58,170 nt of DNA. It comes from Thraustochytrium sp. TN22 (Eukaryota > Sar > Bigyra > Thraustochytrida > Thraustochytriidae). The notes under the pieces are model-generated. The model made no database searches. It saw nothing but the letters and a program-made list of their open reading frames with translations, and had not been told where the DNA came from. Shown here one piece after another: positions 37,319-46,588 of this stretch. The first letter of the stretch is position 1, and the number at the start of each line of letters is the position of its first letter. The DNA lies in contig JABLUY010000229.1 of the NCBI GenBank assembly GCA_013306675.1, positions 1 through 58,170 of the forward strand, given 5' to 3'. The position numbers were made by a program, and so were the translations under genes.

Positions 37319-40300
37319 ATGGCGGCGACCGTGGACGAGGGCGAGGCGGCGGCGCAGCTGGAGGGCGGCGAGGCCGCGGCCGCGGCGGCCTGGGACTGCG
37401 AGCCGGAGGTGGCGGCCGCGCCGCCGGCGCGCAGGCTGCGGTCGTCGACGCTGTCGCCGAGATCCATGACGCCGCCACCGCCGGCGATGCGCGAGGCGGC
37501 GGAGCGCGCCGCGCGCAGGGAGGCGGGCGGCGAGGCGGCCGTCGTCATGGTGAGCATGGTGGAGTTCCACGTGCGCGAGGGCCCGTCCGTGCAGCAGGTG
37601 TTCCCGGAGGGCATGGACATCTTCGACCCGGACGCGAGCGCCATGCAGCGGCGCCGCGCGGCCGGGGCCGGCGGCGCCGGCGCCGGCATGCTTCGCTCGC
37701 GCAGCAAGTCGGACCTGGCAGGGCTCGCCTCGGTGCCGACCGCCTCGGCGGCACGCGCCGTGGTGGCGGCAGCCGCGGCGGCCGCGAGCGCGGCCGGCGG
37801 CGGCGGCGGCGGCGGCGGCGGGAACGCTGGTGCCAGCGGGATTTCGACGGCCGCATCTCCTGCGGGCCAGCGCCGCGCCGCAACACTCAAGCTAGAGCAA
37901 GACCTGCGGTCGCGCCTACCGTTCCTGGCGCTGCCAGACCGCGCGGACGCCCAGGACCACGGCTTCAGCTTCTTCGTGCTGCGGCAGGCGCCAGAGCTGG
38001 TCATGGGCGTCTCGTGTTTCCGCCAGGTGGAGTCGCACGAGGCGGTGCGCGGCAAGCACCAGCGCGCGCTGGTGGTGCTGTGCAATCTGCCTGTCTTCGA
38101 CTTCGTACGCCGGCTCATGGACGCGCATGCGGATGACATCCTGTGGGCGACGAGCGCCGACCTGCGGCTGGCGCGCATGCGCGCGCTCCACGTCAAGCTG
38201 ACGACCCTCGTGCGGCCTACGCTCTGCCGCGAGCCGGCATCCATCCAGGGCCCGACGTCGCTGACGCGGTCGCTGCGGGTGCTGGGCGGCGCGCGGCCTG
38301 CGCTCGTCATGCTCAAGTGCCTTTTGCTGGGCAACACGGGTGTCATGGTGACCGGGCCGGCCGCCGCGTTGGTGAGCCAGGTCGTGCTGAGCCTGTCGGG
38401 CGTGCTGCCGCGGCGCGGCGGCATGCTGGGGCCTTCAGTTGGCGAGGATATGCGGCACTCAGCCAAGTGCCGCGAGCTCGTGGAGCTCGCCATGGCCGTG
38501 CTGCCGCCGCGCCTGCAAGGTTTCGCGGCCAGCAAGCAGCGCCGCTTCAAGAGCAAGCTGCTGCTCATGCCGTACTGCAGCCTGCTGGAGATGGACGATC
38601 TCCGCGAGGTGTACACTCCGCGCGTGCAGGCCAAGTCGGAGCGTGCCTCCGAGCTCTCCGGCCGCTGCGGGTACCTGGCCGGGACCACCAACCCGGTCAT
38701 GGCATCCACAATCCGCAACGGCCTGGGCGACCTCATCGTAGAGCTGGACGATTCTGCGCTGGCGGCACTGGAGCTGCCAGCCGCGGCCCAGACCGACGCG
38801 GACGCGGAGGAGGCAGCAGCTGCAGCAGCCGCTGCGGCGGCGGCGGCGGCGGCGGCGGCCGAAGCGGCGGACGGCCAGAAACAGGGCGCGGGTGCCCTGC
38901 TTGGCATGCAGCTGGAGCGCTTCGGGTCGCGTGCCGCGCGCTTCATGCGCGAAAAGACGGACGAGATGGTGGCCAAACTGCAGCAGCTCAACACGAACGC
39001 CGTGAGGGTGACGCCACTGACGCCTGCCGGCCGACTGTCGGGCGACCTGGGCGGCAAGGACCGCGCCTTCGCGCGCCAAATTGACCGTATCCTCTTCGGG
39101 CGGCCCAAACCCGCGCGCAAGCCGCAGGCGCGCCCGCGCTCGCGCAGCCCGCGCAAGGGCGCCAAGCCGGCGGCGGCGACACCCGCTCCGAAGCGGTCGA
39201 GCGGTCCGTCCACCGCGTCCTTTTCGAGCTTCATGAGCTCTCTGGCGCAGCAATTCGGCGATGCGGACGCGCGCGAGCAAAAGCAAAAGCAGCAACAGCA
39301 ACAGCAGCAGGAGCAACAGCAGCAGCTGCTGCGACAGGGCGCCACACCGGACGCGCTCCTGGTGAACGACGCCAATCACCCGTACGCGCCGCTGGCCGGC
39401 GGCATGGGCGAGGGCGACGAGGACGAGCACACGGACGAGGAGGCCCGCGCGGCGGCCGAGGACGCCGCGGCGGACGCAGCTGTGGCGGCCGCGGTGGGCA
39501 GCAGCAGCGCAGCGCCCTCGACCGAGGATGGAAGCGATGCGGGCTGGAGCGAGGAGGACGTGGAGGCCAAGGTGCAGGAGCTCTTCGTGAAGTGGATGAA
39601 CAGCCTCTTCGCGGAGGTGAGCCACTTCATCGACCACGGCGCGCTGCCGAACGCACCGCCCGGGTCGATCCAGGGCCTGGCGCCCTCACACAGCCAGGAC
39701 TACCTGCGCGAGTGGGCGCGCCGCACGCAGACCACGCGCGAGAAGAACACCTGCAGCGAGATCATCCAATTCTCGAACGGTGACGAGTACCGTGGCGAGA
39801 TTTTGGTGAGCGATGCCGATGACGGCTTTGTCGACCTGAACCGCGACACGTCCGCTGCCTCTGTGCGCGTGGAGCGGCAGGGCCACGGCGTGTACCGGTG
39901 CGTGCGCGCGGGCTGGCGCTACGAGGGCGCTTGGGAGAATGATCGCCAGCACGGCAGCGGCGTGGTGACGCGCGAAGACTCCGGCTACATCTTTGATGGT
40001 TCCTGGGAGCACGGGCGCCGCAGTGGCCGTGGCACGTGCATTGTCAAGGGCAAGGGCCAGATCTCTGGTGTTTGGGACGCCGGCGTGCTGCGGCAGGGCA
40101 TCTTCTTCGACGAGGCGGGCAACAAGCTCGACGCCGTCTTCGACGATCAGGGCCGCGTCGAGGAGGGTCTCATCTCGGACGCCGCCGGCACCTCCTCGTA
40201 CAAGGGCCGCTTCGACCAGGACGGCCGCCCGCACGGCGTCGGCAACGCCTCCTACGCGGACGAGTCCAAGTACTCGGGCACCTTTGTGCACGGGCAGCGT

Positions 40301-40699
40301 CAAGGCCAGGGCGCCTGGTCGCAGTCACCGCTGCGTTGGTACGCCGGCGGCTGGAAGGCCGACGTCTTCCATGGCGACGGCATTTTGGCCTTTGCGCTGC
40401 CCGAGGAGAAGCGGCCGGTCGAGCTCGAGGCCGTCTGGACGGCCGGCCAGCTCACCCCGGCCCAGGCTTGCGTCGTGCGCGACGCTGTCTCCCGCGAGCC
40501 CGTCTACGCCGGCCGCCTCGCGGACTGGCCGCAGCTCGCGGCCATCCCGACACTGTCCCCGCCGGTCCTTGAGACCTCCTCGCGCTACGTCCCGGCTGAC
40601 TTTGCGTGCGACCTCGCGCCGCAGCCCAGCGCGCTCGGCAAGGTGCTCTTGGCGCTTCCTTCCGACGCCGAGTATGACACTGAAGAGGAGGAAGTCTGA
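37319..40699 (+). CDS. AVL9-family DENN protein with C-terminal MORN repeats (1126 aa)
   Basis: The start is the ATG at 37319 (gATGg). After an A/G-rich leader the longin-like start VMVSMVEFHVREGPSVQQVF lies at ~77-96. AVL9 signatures follow: LPFLALPDRADAQDHGFSFF (~200), VMGVSCFRQVES, and LLLMPYCSLLEMDDLREVY then GYLAGTTNPVMAS (~420-465). DENN proteins act as Rab GEFs or in late secretory transport; AVL9 is needed for exocytic traffic in yeast. Low-complexity poly-A and poly-Q linkers (~500-520, 655-672) precede about five MORN repeats at ~860-1010 (YEGAWENDRQHGSGVVTRED, FDGSWEHGRRSGRGT). MORN repeats bind lipid or cytoskeletal partners and are not part of fungal or human AVL9 as I know them. 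Confidence 0.88.
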   Translation: MAATVDEGEAAAQLEGGEAAAAAAWDCEPEVAAAPPARRLRSSTLSPRSMTPPPPAMREAAERAARREAGGEAAVVMVSMVEFHVREGPSVQQVFPEGMDIFDPDASAMQRRRAAGAGGAGAGMLRSRSKSDLAGLASVPTASAARAVVAAAAAAASAAGGGGGGGGGNAGASGISTAASPAGQRRAATLKLEQDLRSRLPFLALPDRADAQDHGFSFFVLRQAPELVMGVSCFRQVESHEAVRGKHQRALVVLCNLPVFDFVRRLMDAHADDILWATSADLRLARMRALHVKLTTLVRPTLCREPASIQGPTSLTRSLRVLGGARPALVMLKCLLLGNTGVMVTGPAAALVSQVVLSLSGVLPRRGGMLGPSVGEDMRHSAKCRELVELAMAVLPPRLQGFAASKQRRFKSKLLLMPYCSLLEMDDLREVYTPRVQAKSERASELSGRCGYLAGTTNPVMASTIRNGLGDLIVELDDSALAALELPAAAQTDADAEEAAAAAAAAAAAAAAAAEAADGQKQGAGALLGMQLERFGSRAARFMREKTDEMVAKLQQLNTNAVRVTPLTPAGRLSGDLGGKDRAFARQIDRILFGRPKPARKPQARPRSRSPRKGAKPAAATPAPKRSSGPSTASFSSFMSSLAQQFGDADAREQKQKQQQQQQQEQQQQLLRQGATPDALLVNDANHPYAPLAGGMGEGDEDEHTDEEARAAAEDAAADAAVAAAVGSSSAAPSTEDGSDAGWSEEDVEAKVQELFVKWMNSLFAEVSHFIDHGALPNAPPGSIQGLAPSHSQDYLREWARRTQTTREKNTCSEIIQFSNGDEYRGEILVSDADDGFVDLNRDTSAASVRVERQGHGVYRCVRAGWRYEGAWENDRQHGSGVVTREDSGYIFDGSWEHGRRSGRGTCIVKGKGQISGVWDAGVLRQGIFFDEAGNKLDAVFDDQGRVEEGLISDAAGTSSYKGRFDQDGRPHGVGNASYADESKYSGTFVHGQRQGQGAWSQSPLRWYAGGWKADVFHGDGILAFALPEEKRPVELEAVWTAGQLTPAQACVVRDAVSREPVYAGRLADWPQLAAIPTLSPPVLETSSRYVPADFACDLAPQPSALGKVLLALPSDAEYDTEEEEV

Positions 40700-40809
40700 C
40701 ACTGACAGTGAGTGAGCGGAGAGTGGTTGGTCGTCGGGACTGATCTGTTTGTCTATGCGTGCGTGTGCTCGCGCGCCATTCTGTGAAATACATTTGGCTT
40801 TCCTACACC

Positions 40810-41334
40810 TCACTTATCGAACTTGCGCTGTAGCCGCTGCGCCGTGTAGGCCGAGTTCCAGCCCTCATGGTCCTCGGTGCTCACGTTGCGCCGCTTGGAG
40901 CGCACCTGCGGCGGCACGAAGCCGGACGCTGACGGCACGCTTCGCACCACGGCTGGTGCCGGCTGCACGCCGCGCTGCACCGCCGGCGTCGAACGCTCGC
41001 CGCGCTGCTCGCCAAACTTTGGCAGCTGCACGCGTGGCTTCTTGACCGGCTGCTGCGCGGCCTCCGCCGCTACCGCCGTGGTGGTCGTCACCTCGTCCGG
41101 CTGGGCGCGCTTCTTGGCTTCAGGCGCAGCCTGCAAGGCCTGCGACTGCTGCTGAGTCTGCGTCTGCGTGGTCGTCTGCTGCGCTGGCTGCTGCTGCGCT
41201 GGCTGCTGCTGCTGCTGCTGCTGTTGCTGCTGCTGCCGCTGCTGCGCCCTCGCCGCGGGCAGCCCGTCGTCCTGCTCCATGGCGTCCTCCTCCTCCCCCT
41301 CCTCCTCCGACGAGGAGAAGTACATGGCCAGCAT
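40810..41334 (-). CDS. Small acidic/polyglutamine protein, conserved basic C-terminus (174 aa)
   Basis: The start is the ATG at 41334 (MLAMYFSSSEEEGEEED). A poly-Q/A stretch (~30-70, CAG/CTG repeats) follows, then a K/R-rich region with VKKPRVQLPKF resembling a nuclear signal. The C-terminus (GFVPPQVRSKRRNVSTED, then WNSAYTAQRLQRKFDK) looks like a conserved motif block and is probably the functional part. I cannot name the family. It is convergent with AVL9 (111 bp) and divergent from the TMEM53-like gene (432 bp), which likely shares its promoter region. Confidence 0.7.
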   Translation of the reverse strand: MLAMYFSSSEEEGEEEDAMEQDDGLPAARAQQRQQQQQQQQQQQPAQQQPAQQTTTQTQTQQQSQALQAAPEAKKRAQPDEVTTTTAVAAEAAQQPVKKPRVQLPKFGEQRGERSTPAVQRGVQPAPAVVRSVPSASGFVPPQVRSKRRNVSTEDHEGWNSAYTAQRLQRKFDK

Positions 41335-41766
41335 CGTGCGCGCGTGCGTGCGTGCGTGCGCAGCCGCAGCCGCAGCCGCAGCCGCTGCCGCCGCAGCCGC
41401 AGCCGCCGCCACGCAAGCGAATGGATACTGCCAACTGCCTCGGCGCTCTCGCCGCGCGCGGCGTGGCGTGGCGTGGCGCGCACGCAGTCCGCGCAGGACC
41501 AGGCCGCGAATGCAAAGTCACCAACCCGCGACCAACCCCAGCCAGCGCGGGTCCGACGGCGCCCTGCGGCCCCGGCGCCGGTCCGCGCCGCGAGCCGCAC
41601 CCGCCTGCGCCGCAGATGCGCAACGCCGGGCGGAGCTCAGGCCGGAGCTCGGGCTGGGGCTGGTGACGACAACCTCGACCTCGACCTCGACCACGGCGAG
41701 GTCCTTGACGGCGGCGGCGACGGGGAGAAGCTCTCCGCAGTGCAGCACGGCGAGGCGACGGCCGCC

Positions 41767-42555
41767 ATGGAGGACCGCGTCGTGGTGATTGTGCTGGCGT
41801 GGTGGGGCGCGACCGAGGCGCAGGTGGCCAGGTACACGGCCATGCTGGAGGCGCTGCCGACCGTGGCAGCGGTGGAGAGCGACGTGCTGTCGTCGGCAGA
41901 GATCGTCATGTACCGGACGTTCGACGCTATGCCGCGCTTGTGCCGTAAGGTGCGCGCGGCGTGTGCGGCGACGGGCGTCAAGCGCGTGGTCATCTACGCG
42001 CTCAGCAACGGCGGCGCGCGCGCGGCGTCGAGACTAGCGCCCGTGATCGATGCGGAGGACCTGAGCATTGAGATCGTGGGCTTCATCCTGGACTCTGCGC
42101 CGGGAAGGTGGAACGCCAGCGAGTTTGTAAGCGCCCAGAGCGAGCCAGTTCAAAGGGGCATGGCCGCCTCTGCGGCGCTGGCGCTTGGGCTTTGCGCCCG
42201 CGCCGTGTCTCGTCGACCGCCTGGCAAACACAAGGGCCTCGTTGCCGCCAGCGTGCTCGCACTCGGGGCCGTGTACCTGCTCATCCGCCCGGAGAAGTTC
42301 CAGTCGACGGTCAGCCGCGCCACGGCGAGTCGGCCCATCCTCTTCCTCTACTCCAAAGAGGACAAGGCCGTGCCGTATGATGCCATCGAGTACTTTGCAG
42401 CTTACCTCAAGGTCGGCGGCGACGACGTCACCATGAAGTGCTTCGACGGCTCCCCACACGTCTCGCACCTGCGCGTCCACCCGGAGGCCTATACGCAGTC
42501 GGTGTCCACCTTCCTCGCCACGAAGTGCTGCGCTCCTCCGGCGAGCCGACTCTGA
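41767..42555 (+). CDS. TMEM53/DUF829-like alpha/beta-hydrolase-fold protein (262 aa)
   Basis: The start is the ATG at 41767 in gccgccATGg, a strong initiation context. VVVIVLAWWGATEAQVARYT (~4-23) is the family's first strand with the GW/WWG motif. A serine in the nucleophile-elbow position (VIYALSNGGARA, Ser ~80), an acid in YSKEDKAVPYDA (~199) and a histidine in DGSPHVSHLR (~231) give a plausible triad. A hydrophobic segment near ~165-180 (LVAASVLALGAVYLLI) could anchor it. Human TMEM53 (277 aa) sits in the nuclear envelope; similar length and motifs support orthology. Enzymatic activity is not established for the family. Confidence 0.85.
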   Translation: MEDRVVVIVLAWWGATEAQVARYTAMLEALPTVAAVESDVLSSAEIVMYRTFDAMPRLCRKVRAACAATGVKRVVIYALSNGGARAASRLAPVIDAEDLSIEIVGFILDSAPGRWNASEFVSAQSEPVQRGMAASAALALGLCARAVSRRPPGKHKGLVAASVLALGAVYLLIRPEKFQSTVSRATASRPILFLYSKEDKAVPYDAIEYFAAYLKVGGDDVTMKCFDGSPHVSHLRVHPEAYTQSVSTFLATKCCAPPASRL

Positions 42556-42977
42556 CTGAGAGTGAGCCATCCATCCCTCTCGTGGCGCAAGCGGTCTTCA
42601 AGTTCCGCTTTATAAGTTATTCTTGAGTTCTCTCTGCCCGTCAGGGCCGGGCCCCGGCCACGTGTGCACAACCTTCACGATCAGCCATCCGCATCCAGCG
42701 CAGCGTAACCCGGGCTTTGCTGCACCGGTTGCGAGCAATGCACGTCGCTGGCCTCGACGCAGTCACTGACCTCGATGGATTCGGCGACCTTGATGTCGTA
42801 GTCCGCGGCCTCGATCTCGATCGAACTCGAAGCGGCCCAACAGCGATAGGCCCGTTCGCGGAGCTGGACGTCGCCGAGGTCTCGGACCTGGACATCCATT
42901 CCGCCATTCACCGCCCGGCCGGCCGGCGACCTCGCGCTCGGCGGCGGCGCGCGGCGGCGTCTCCTCCCCGCCCTCTT

Positions 42978-43024
<47 letters not shown>

Positions 43025-43213
43025 CGCCTCGCTCACACCCGGCGGTCGACGACGTGGCACGGCGCGCTGAGCAAGGCCAGTACGGGCGGGCCAACGCAGG
43101 ACGCCGGGGCGCAGCGGCGGGCGCCGCGGCGGCGAGGGCTGGAGAAGAAGAACGAGGACGAGGACGAGGACGACCTGCTCGGCGCCTTCGTGGCGTTTGT
43201 AAAGGCCGCCGTG
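42556..43213. other. Intergenic region with (GGC)n tract
   Basis: The gap between two plus-strand genes contains a long GGC/GCG triplet run at about 42976-43022. The frame of the next gene is open upstream to ~43030 and reads EKKNEDEDEDDLLGAF before its first ATG, so part of this region may be coding through an unseen upstream exon or start. Confidence 0.5.
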
Positions 43214-44284
43214 ATGGGGCTCTTCGGGATGGTGGCCGGCATGGTCATCACGGTCCTGCCGCTGGTGTCGGTGGTGGCGCTGTGGATCGCGTCGCTGTAC
43301 GACCAGCGGTTCGCCAACATCGTGTACAAGCTGCACCTGCTGCGACTGGGGTTGAGCCACATGATCTTCTCCAAGGATAAGCGGTGGCCGCGGCAAGCGG
43401 ACTCGGCCGGCCTGCTGGAGACCGTGGACGGTACCAAGCAGATCATCTTCGTGCGCCACGGCGAGAGCAGGTGGAACGAGGTCTTCAACAAGGGCTTCGG
43501 CCCGTCGTTCCCGGGCCGCCTCTTTCGCGCGGTGCGCGATGAGCTGTGGCAGGCGTCGACGCTGGACTCGACCTTTTTGGACTCTCCGCTGAGCGAGGAG
43601 GGCTCCGAGCAGGCATTGGGCCTGGCCAAGTTCGTGGAGTCGAGCGAGGAGGGCCTGGGCGCCGTGCTGAGCGGCAAGGAGGGCGAGTCTGTGCTCGTGT
43701 CGAGCAATCTGCGCCGCGCGCTGTCCACCGCCACGATTGGGTTCTGGTCGCGCCTGGAGCGCACGCAGGAGAAGATCCACATTCTGTCCTGCTTGCAGGA
43801 GGTCTCGGTGAACGTGGACTGCGTGGCGCTCGCCAAGCCGCAGGGATACCCGGAGCTGTCCACGGAGGAGCTGCACGCCATTAGCATGAAGAAGTCCACC
43901 TGGACGCCGGAGCGCTACTTTAATGGACTCGAGAACGACGGCGACAAGCCCGTCAGCTCGCGTGGCATCCACCGCATCAAGGACTTTGCCGCCTGGGCCT
44001 TTGAGCACGATGAGCCCACCATCATCGCCGCTGGCCACAGTCTGTACGCGCGCCACTTCTTCAACACCTTTTTGCCGCAGGCTTCGCAGCACGTCGCGCG
44101 CACGAACAAGATGCGCAACTGCGCCGTGGTCTCCTTTACTCTCGAGCGCGGCAAGCTCAAGAACGGCAAGACTTGGTACCGGATTAAGGAGGACTCGATT
44201 GAGCCTCTTTACCTGGGCTTCGAGGAGAAGAAGAAGAAGAAGTCCTCTTCCTCCTCCAAGCGCGAGTCTGGCAAGCGCGAGTGA
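43214..44284 (+). CDS. Membrane-anchored histidine phosphatase superfamily protein (356 aa)
   Basis: From the ATG at 43214 a hydrophobic anchor (MGLFGMVAGMVITVLPLVSV, continuing into VALWIA) is followed by the phosphoglycerate-mutase-like domain. The catalytic histidine is in IIFVRHGESRWNEVF (~77-91). A second motif region is LVSSNLRRALSTATIGFW, with the family arginine, and the second catalytic histidine is in IIAAGHSLYARHFF (~272-285). The C-terminus is a lysine/serine-rich tail encoded by AAG repeats. Substrate unknown; phosphatase activity is likely since both histidines and the arginine are kept. The coding frame may begin further upstream, because the preceding ~60 codons are open but lack an ATG. 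Confidence 0.85.
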   Translation: MGLFGMVAGMVITVLPLVSVVALWIASLYDQRFANIVYKLHLLRLGLSHMIFSKDKRWPRQADSAGLLETVDGTKQIIFVRHGESRWNEVFNKGFGPSFPGRLFRAVRDELWQASTLDSTFLDSPLSEEGSEQALGLAKFVESSEEGLGAVLSGKEGESVLVSSNLRRALSTATIGFWSRLERTQEKIHILSCLQEVSVNVDCVALAKPQGYPELSTEELHAISMKKSTWTPERYFNGLENDGDKPVSSRGIHRIKDFAAWAFEHDEPTIIAAGHSLYARHFFNTFLPQASQHVARTNKMRNCAVVSFTLERGKLKNGKTWYRIKEDSIEPLYLGFEEKKKKKSSSSSKRESGKRE

Positions 44285-44609
44285 TGATCATCAGCAACTT
44301 TTTTTTGCAGTTTCTCAGCCTGGCTGCGGGCAGCGCTTCGTCGTCGCCCTCGGCTTGCAAAAGCGCGCACAGCACCGTTGGCTAGGGTCCGCACGCGTAC
44401 GGTCACAGCACGGCACACGCTCGTTGGACTTGGGCGCGCGCAGGAGATCAGAGCAACCACCGCAATTTTACAAAGCATGAAAAAAAAAAAAAAGCATGAA
44501 ACGTTCGTATGGCTGGGAGACAGTGATCAACAAGGCTTGTCTCGCCTCCAGCCGGCCTGAATTCCGCAATCCATTCAATTTGTCAGGCTCCTCGATTTCT
44601 CTCTTACTG
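44285..44609. other. Convergent intergenic region
   Basis: A 325-bp gap between the histidine phosphatase and SBDS 3' ends contains a T7 run and an A13 run near 44479-44491. No gene is seen. Confidence 0.55.
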
Positions 44610-46004
44610 TCAGTTGGCATAGTCAAGCAGGATCGCGTCGCGCTCCGCGGGCCCGAGCAGGTCAAACTCCTCCTGCGTCATGCACGGCAGCTGCTTCATG
44701 CTGAGCTTGAGGTTAAGCCGGTGCAGGTCAGTCTTGTAGTGCTCGCGCTGCAGACCGCGATCCGACCCAAAGGACACGCCGCAGGTGCGGCAGCGCAGGC
44801 CGCCCAGGTCCGCCTGTGCTGGCGCCGCCGGCGCCGGCGCTGGCGCCGCGGGCTGCGGTGTTGGCGTCTCCGCGGGCGGCTGCGGCGCGGACGCCTCGGC
44901 CTTGGCCGGCTCGCTCGTGGACTGCTGGTCGTCCTCAGCATCGCGCGCGAGGCGGCGCATCTCCTTCTTCTTCTTCTTCTTGTCCTTCTTCTGTTGCAGC
45001 CGCAGGTTCTGCATCGACTGCGCCGCTTCCTCGTACTCGTCGAGCGGAGACTCATCGTCCTTGTTGCCGTCCTCCTCGTTGTTGCCCTCCTCGTTGTCAC
45101 CGTCATCGTCGTTGTCGTCGTTGTCGTCGTCATCATTGTCTTCCTCCTCGTCGTCCTCGTCCTCGTCCTCGTCATCCTCATCATCACCCTTGCGATTGGA
45201 GGCCTTGGCAGCCGCAGCCGCTGCGCGCGGCTTGGCGCCGGCGGCTTCGACGTCCGCCTCGGTGTCGTCTTGGACGCTAAAGTCCTTCACTTCGATGGAA
45301 CCGGGCGGCTCGAGCGCGGCCACAAACTCGGAGAGCGAGCGGTAGTGGCCCGGGTCAATGTACAGCAAAAAGACGGCGTTGCCGGCGGCCGCCTCAGAGC
45401 GCGAGACCGTGGCGTGAATGGACTCGACATGCTCGGAGAGCGAGTCGCGGTACGCCGTGACCACCGAGACACGCACGAACATCTGTGCGCGCTTGATGGG
45501 CATAACCTTCTCGAGCTCGCGGATGACCTCGAGCGCCTGCTGCTTGGCGCTGCGGTTGGTGACGGCCGCGAAGTGAATGGTCTCTCGCATTGCGGTCTCA
45601 ATCGTGCTCACCGGGTAAGGGCGCAGGTTGTCCGGGTTGATGCACTTCTCGCTGACGATGGTTGCCACGTTCCGGAAGCGGTTCTGGATCTGCATCGCGC
45701 GCTCGCCCTCGCTCACCTGCGAGGTGCCCTTGCTGAGGATGATGCGGCAGACCGCCTCCGTGTCGGACGTGCCAAAGGCCTTCTCCAGGTCCTTGGTCTT
45801 GGCCACCACGCCCTTGGACACATTCTCGAAGACGCGGTCGATCTGCAGCACCTCGTCAATGTCTTCCTCCAGCCCGCTGCGCCAGTTCTCGATCTTGTTG
45901 CGGTAGCACGCCACCTCGAACCGCTTGCCGTGCCGCTTCAGCCGCACCACCGCCACGTTCGTGAGCCGCACCTGGTTCACGGCCTGCTGGATCTTCTGGC
46001 TCAT
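44610..46004 (-). CDS. SBDS: Ribosome maturation protein SBDS with C-terminal C2H2 zinc finger (464 aa)
   Basis: From the ATG at 46004 the three SBDS domains are recognisable. The FYSH domain spans ~1-100 (VRLTNVAVVRLKRHGKRFEV, VFENVSKGVVAKTKDLEKAF). The middle helical domain spans ~105-170 (CINPDNLRPYPVSTIETAMR). The ferredoxin-like C-domain spans ~175-250 (PIKRAQMFVRVSV, LLYIDPGHYRSLSEFV). SBDS with EFL1 evicts eIF6 from the 60S subunit. A D/E/N-rich linker (~275-335) and K-rich segment lead to CRTCGVSFGSDRGLQREHYKTDLH reduced to the pattern C-x2-C-x12-H-x5-H (~405-430). Human SBDS (250 aa) lacks this; extended SBDS with zinc fingers is known from plants and some protists. The upstream open frame is a repeat-derived artefact. 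Confidence 0.93.
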   Translation of the reverse strand: MSQKIQQAVNQVRLTNVAVVRLKRHGKRFEVACYRNKIENWRSGLEEDIDEVLQIDRVFENVSKGVVAKTKDLEKAFGTSDTEAVCRIILSKGTSQVSEGERAMQIQNRFRNVATIVSEKCINPDNLRPYPVSTIETAMRETIHFAAVTNRSAKQQALEVIRELEKVMPIKRAQMFVRVSVVTAYRDSLSEHVESIHATVSRSEAAAGNAVFLLYIDPGHYRSLSEFVAALEPPGSIEVKDFSVQDDTEADVEAAGAKPRAAAAAAKASNRKGDDEDDEDEDEDDEEEDNDDDDNDDNDDDGDNEEGNNEEDGNKDDESPLDEYEEAAQSMQNLRLQQKKDKKKKKKEMRRLARDAEDDQQSTSEPAKAEASAPQPPAETPTPQPAAPAPAPAAPAQADLGGLRCRTCGVSFGSDRGLQREHYKTDLHRLNLKLSMKQLPCMTQEEFDLLGPAERDAILLDYAN

Positions 46005-46107
46005 GGTGGAGCGCGCGCGCTGCAGGGGCTCGCTCGCCGCCGCCGCCACCACCACCAGGAGAACCGGCGAGGCGGGCGCCGCGCGCCGCGCGCCTCTGCC
46101 TGTCTGT

Positions 46108-46150
<43 letters not shown>

Positions 46151-46588
46151 CCGCCGCCGCCGCGCCGCCGCGCGCGTTCTGTGGACTGGCGCTGCGCAGA
46201 GCGTCGTCGCGGAGCCTTTCTTCTTCTTTGCCTTCACCGTGACATACGTATGGCCGCGCGGCTGAGGACTCGCCGCAGAACTCACGGCGCGCGGAGCTCT
46301 CGTCCACTGGCATCGATCGTCAGGCCTGCCAGAGAAGCATGTTGGGAGCCAGCTCAGTCGCGTCGCCCTCTGCCTGCTGACGGGGAGCTAGCTAGCTAGC
46401 TAGCTAGCTCGCCGTTCTGTTGACCTGCCTCGAGGACTTGCCTCGGGTCGACCGGAGGCCACACGGCAGCAGCACCTGACGCAGCTCCACTTTTGGGGGG
46501 ACCAAGATCTCGGAGCAAGCAAGTTCTCTTGTTGGTCAGGCAACACATGAACAGATGGGTCTCGTTTGGGACTGGCAAACGCACGGCA
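46005..46588. repeat. SBDS leader with (TGCC)n and downstream (AGCT)n runs
   Basis: A (TGCC)n tetranucleotide run of about 12 units lies at ~46100-46150, 100 bp upstream of the SBDS ATG. An (AGCT)n run lies at 46388-46409. Nothing else in this 580-bp stretch looks coding. Confidence 0.75.

Noticed and set aside
36928-39375. Minus-strand 815-residue open frame opposite AVL9-MORN
   Set aside because: Serine/alanine/arginine antisense shadow of a well-supported DENN gene.
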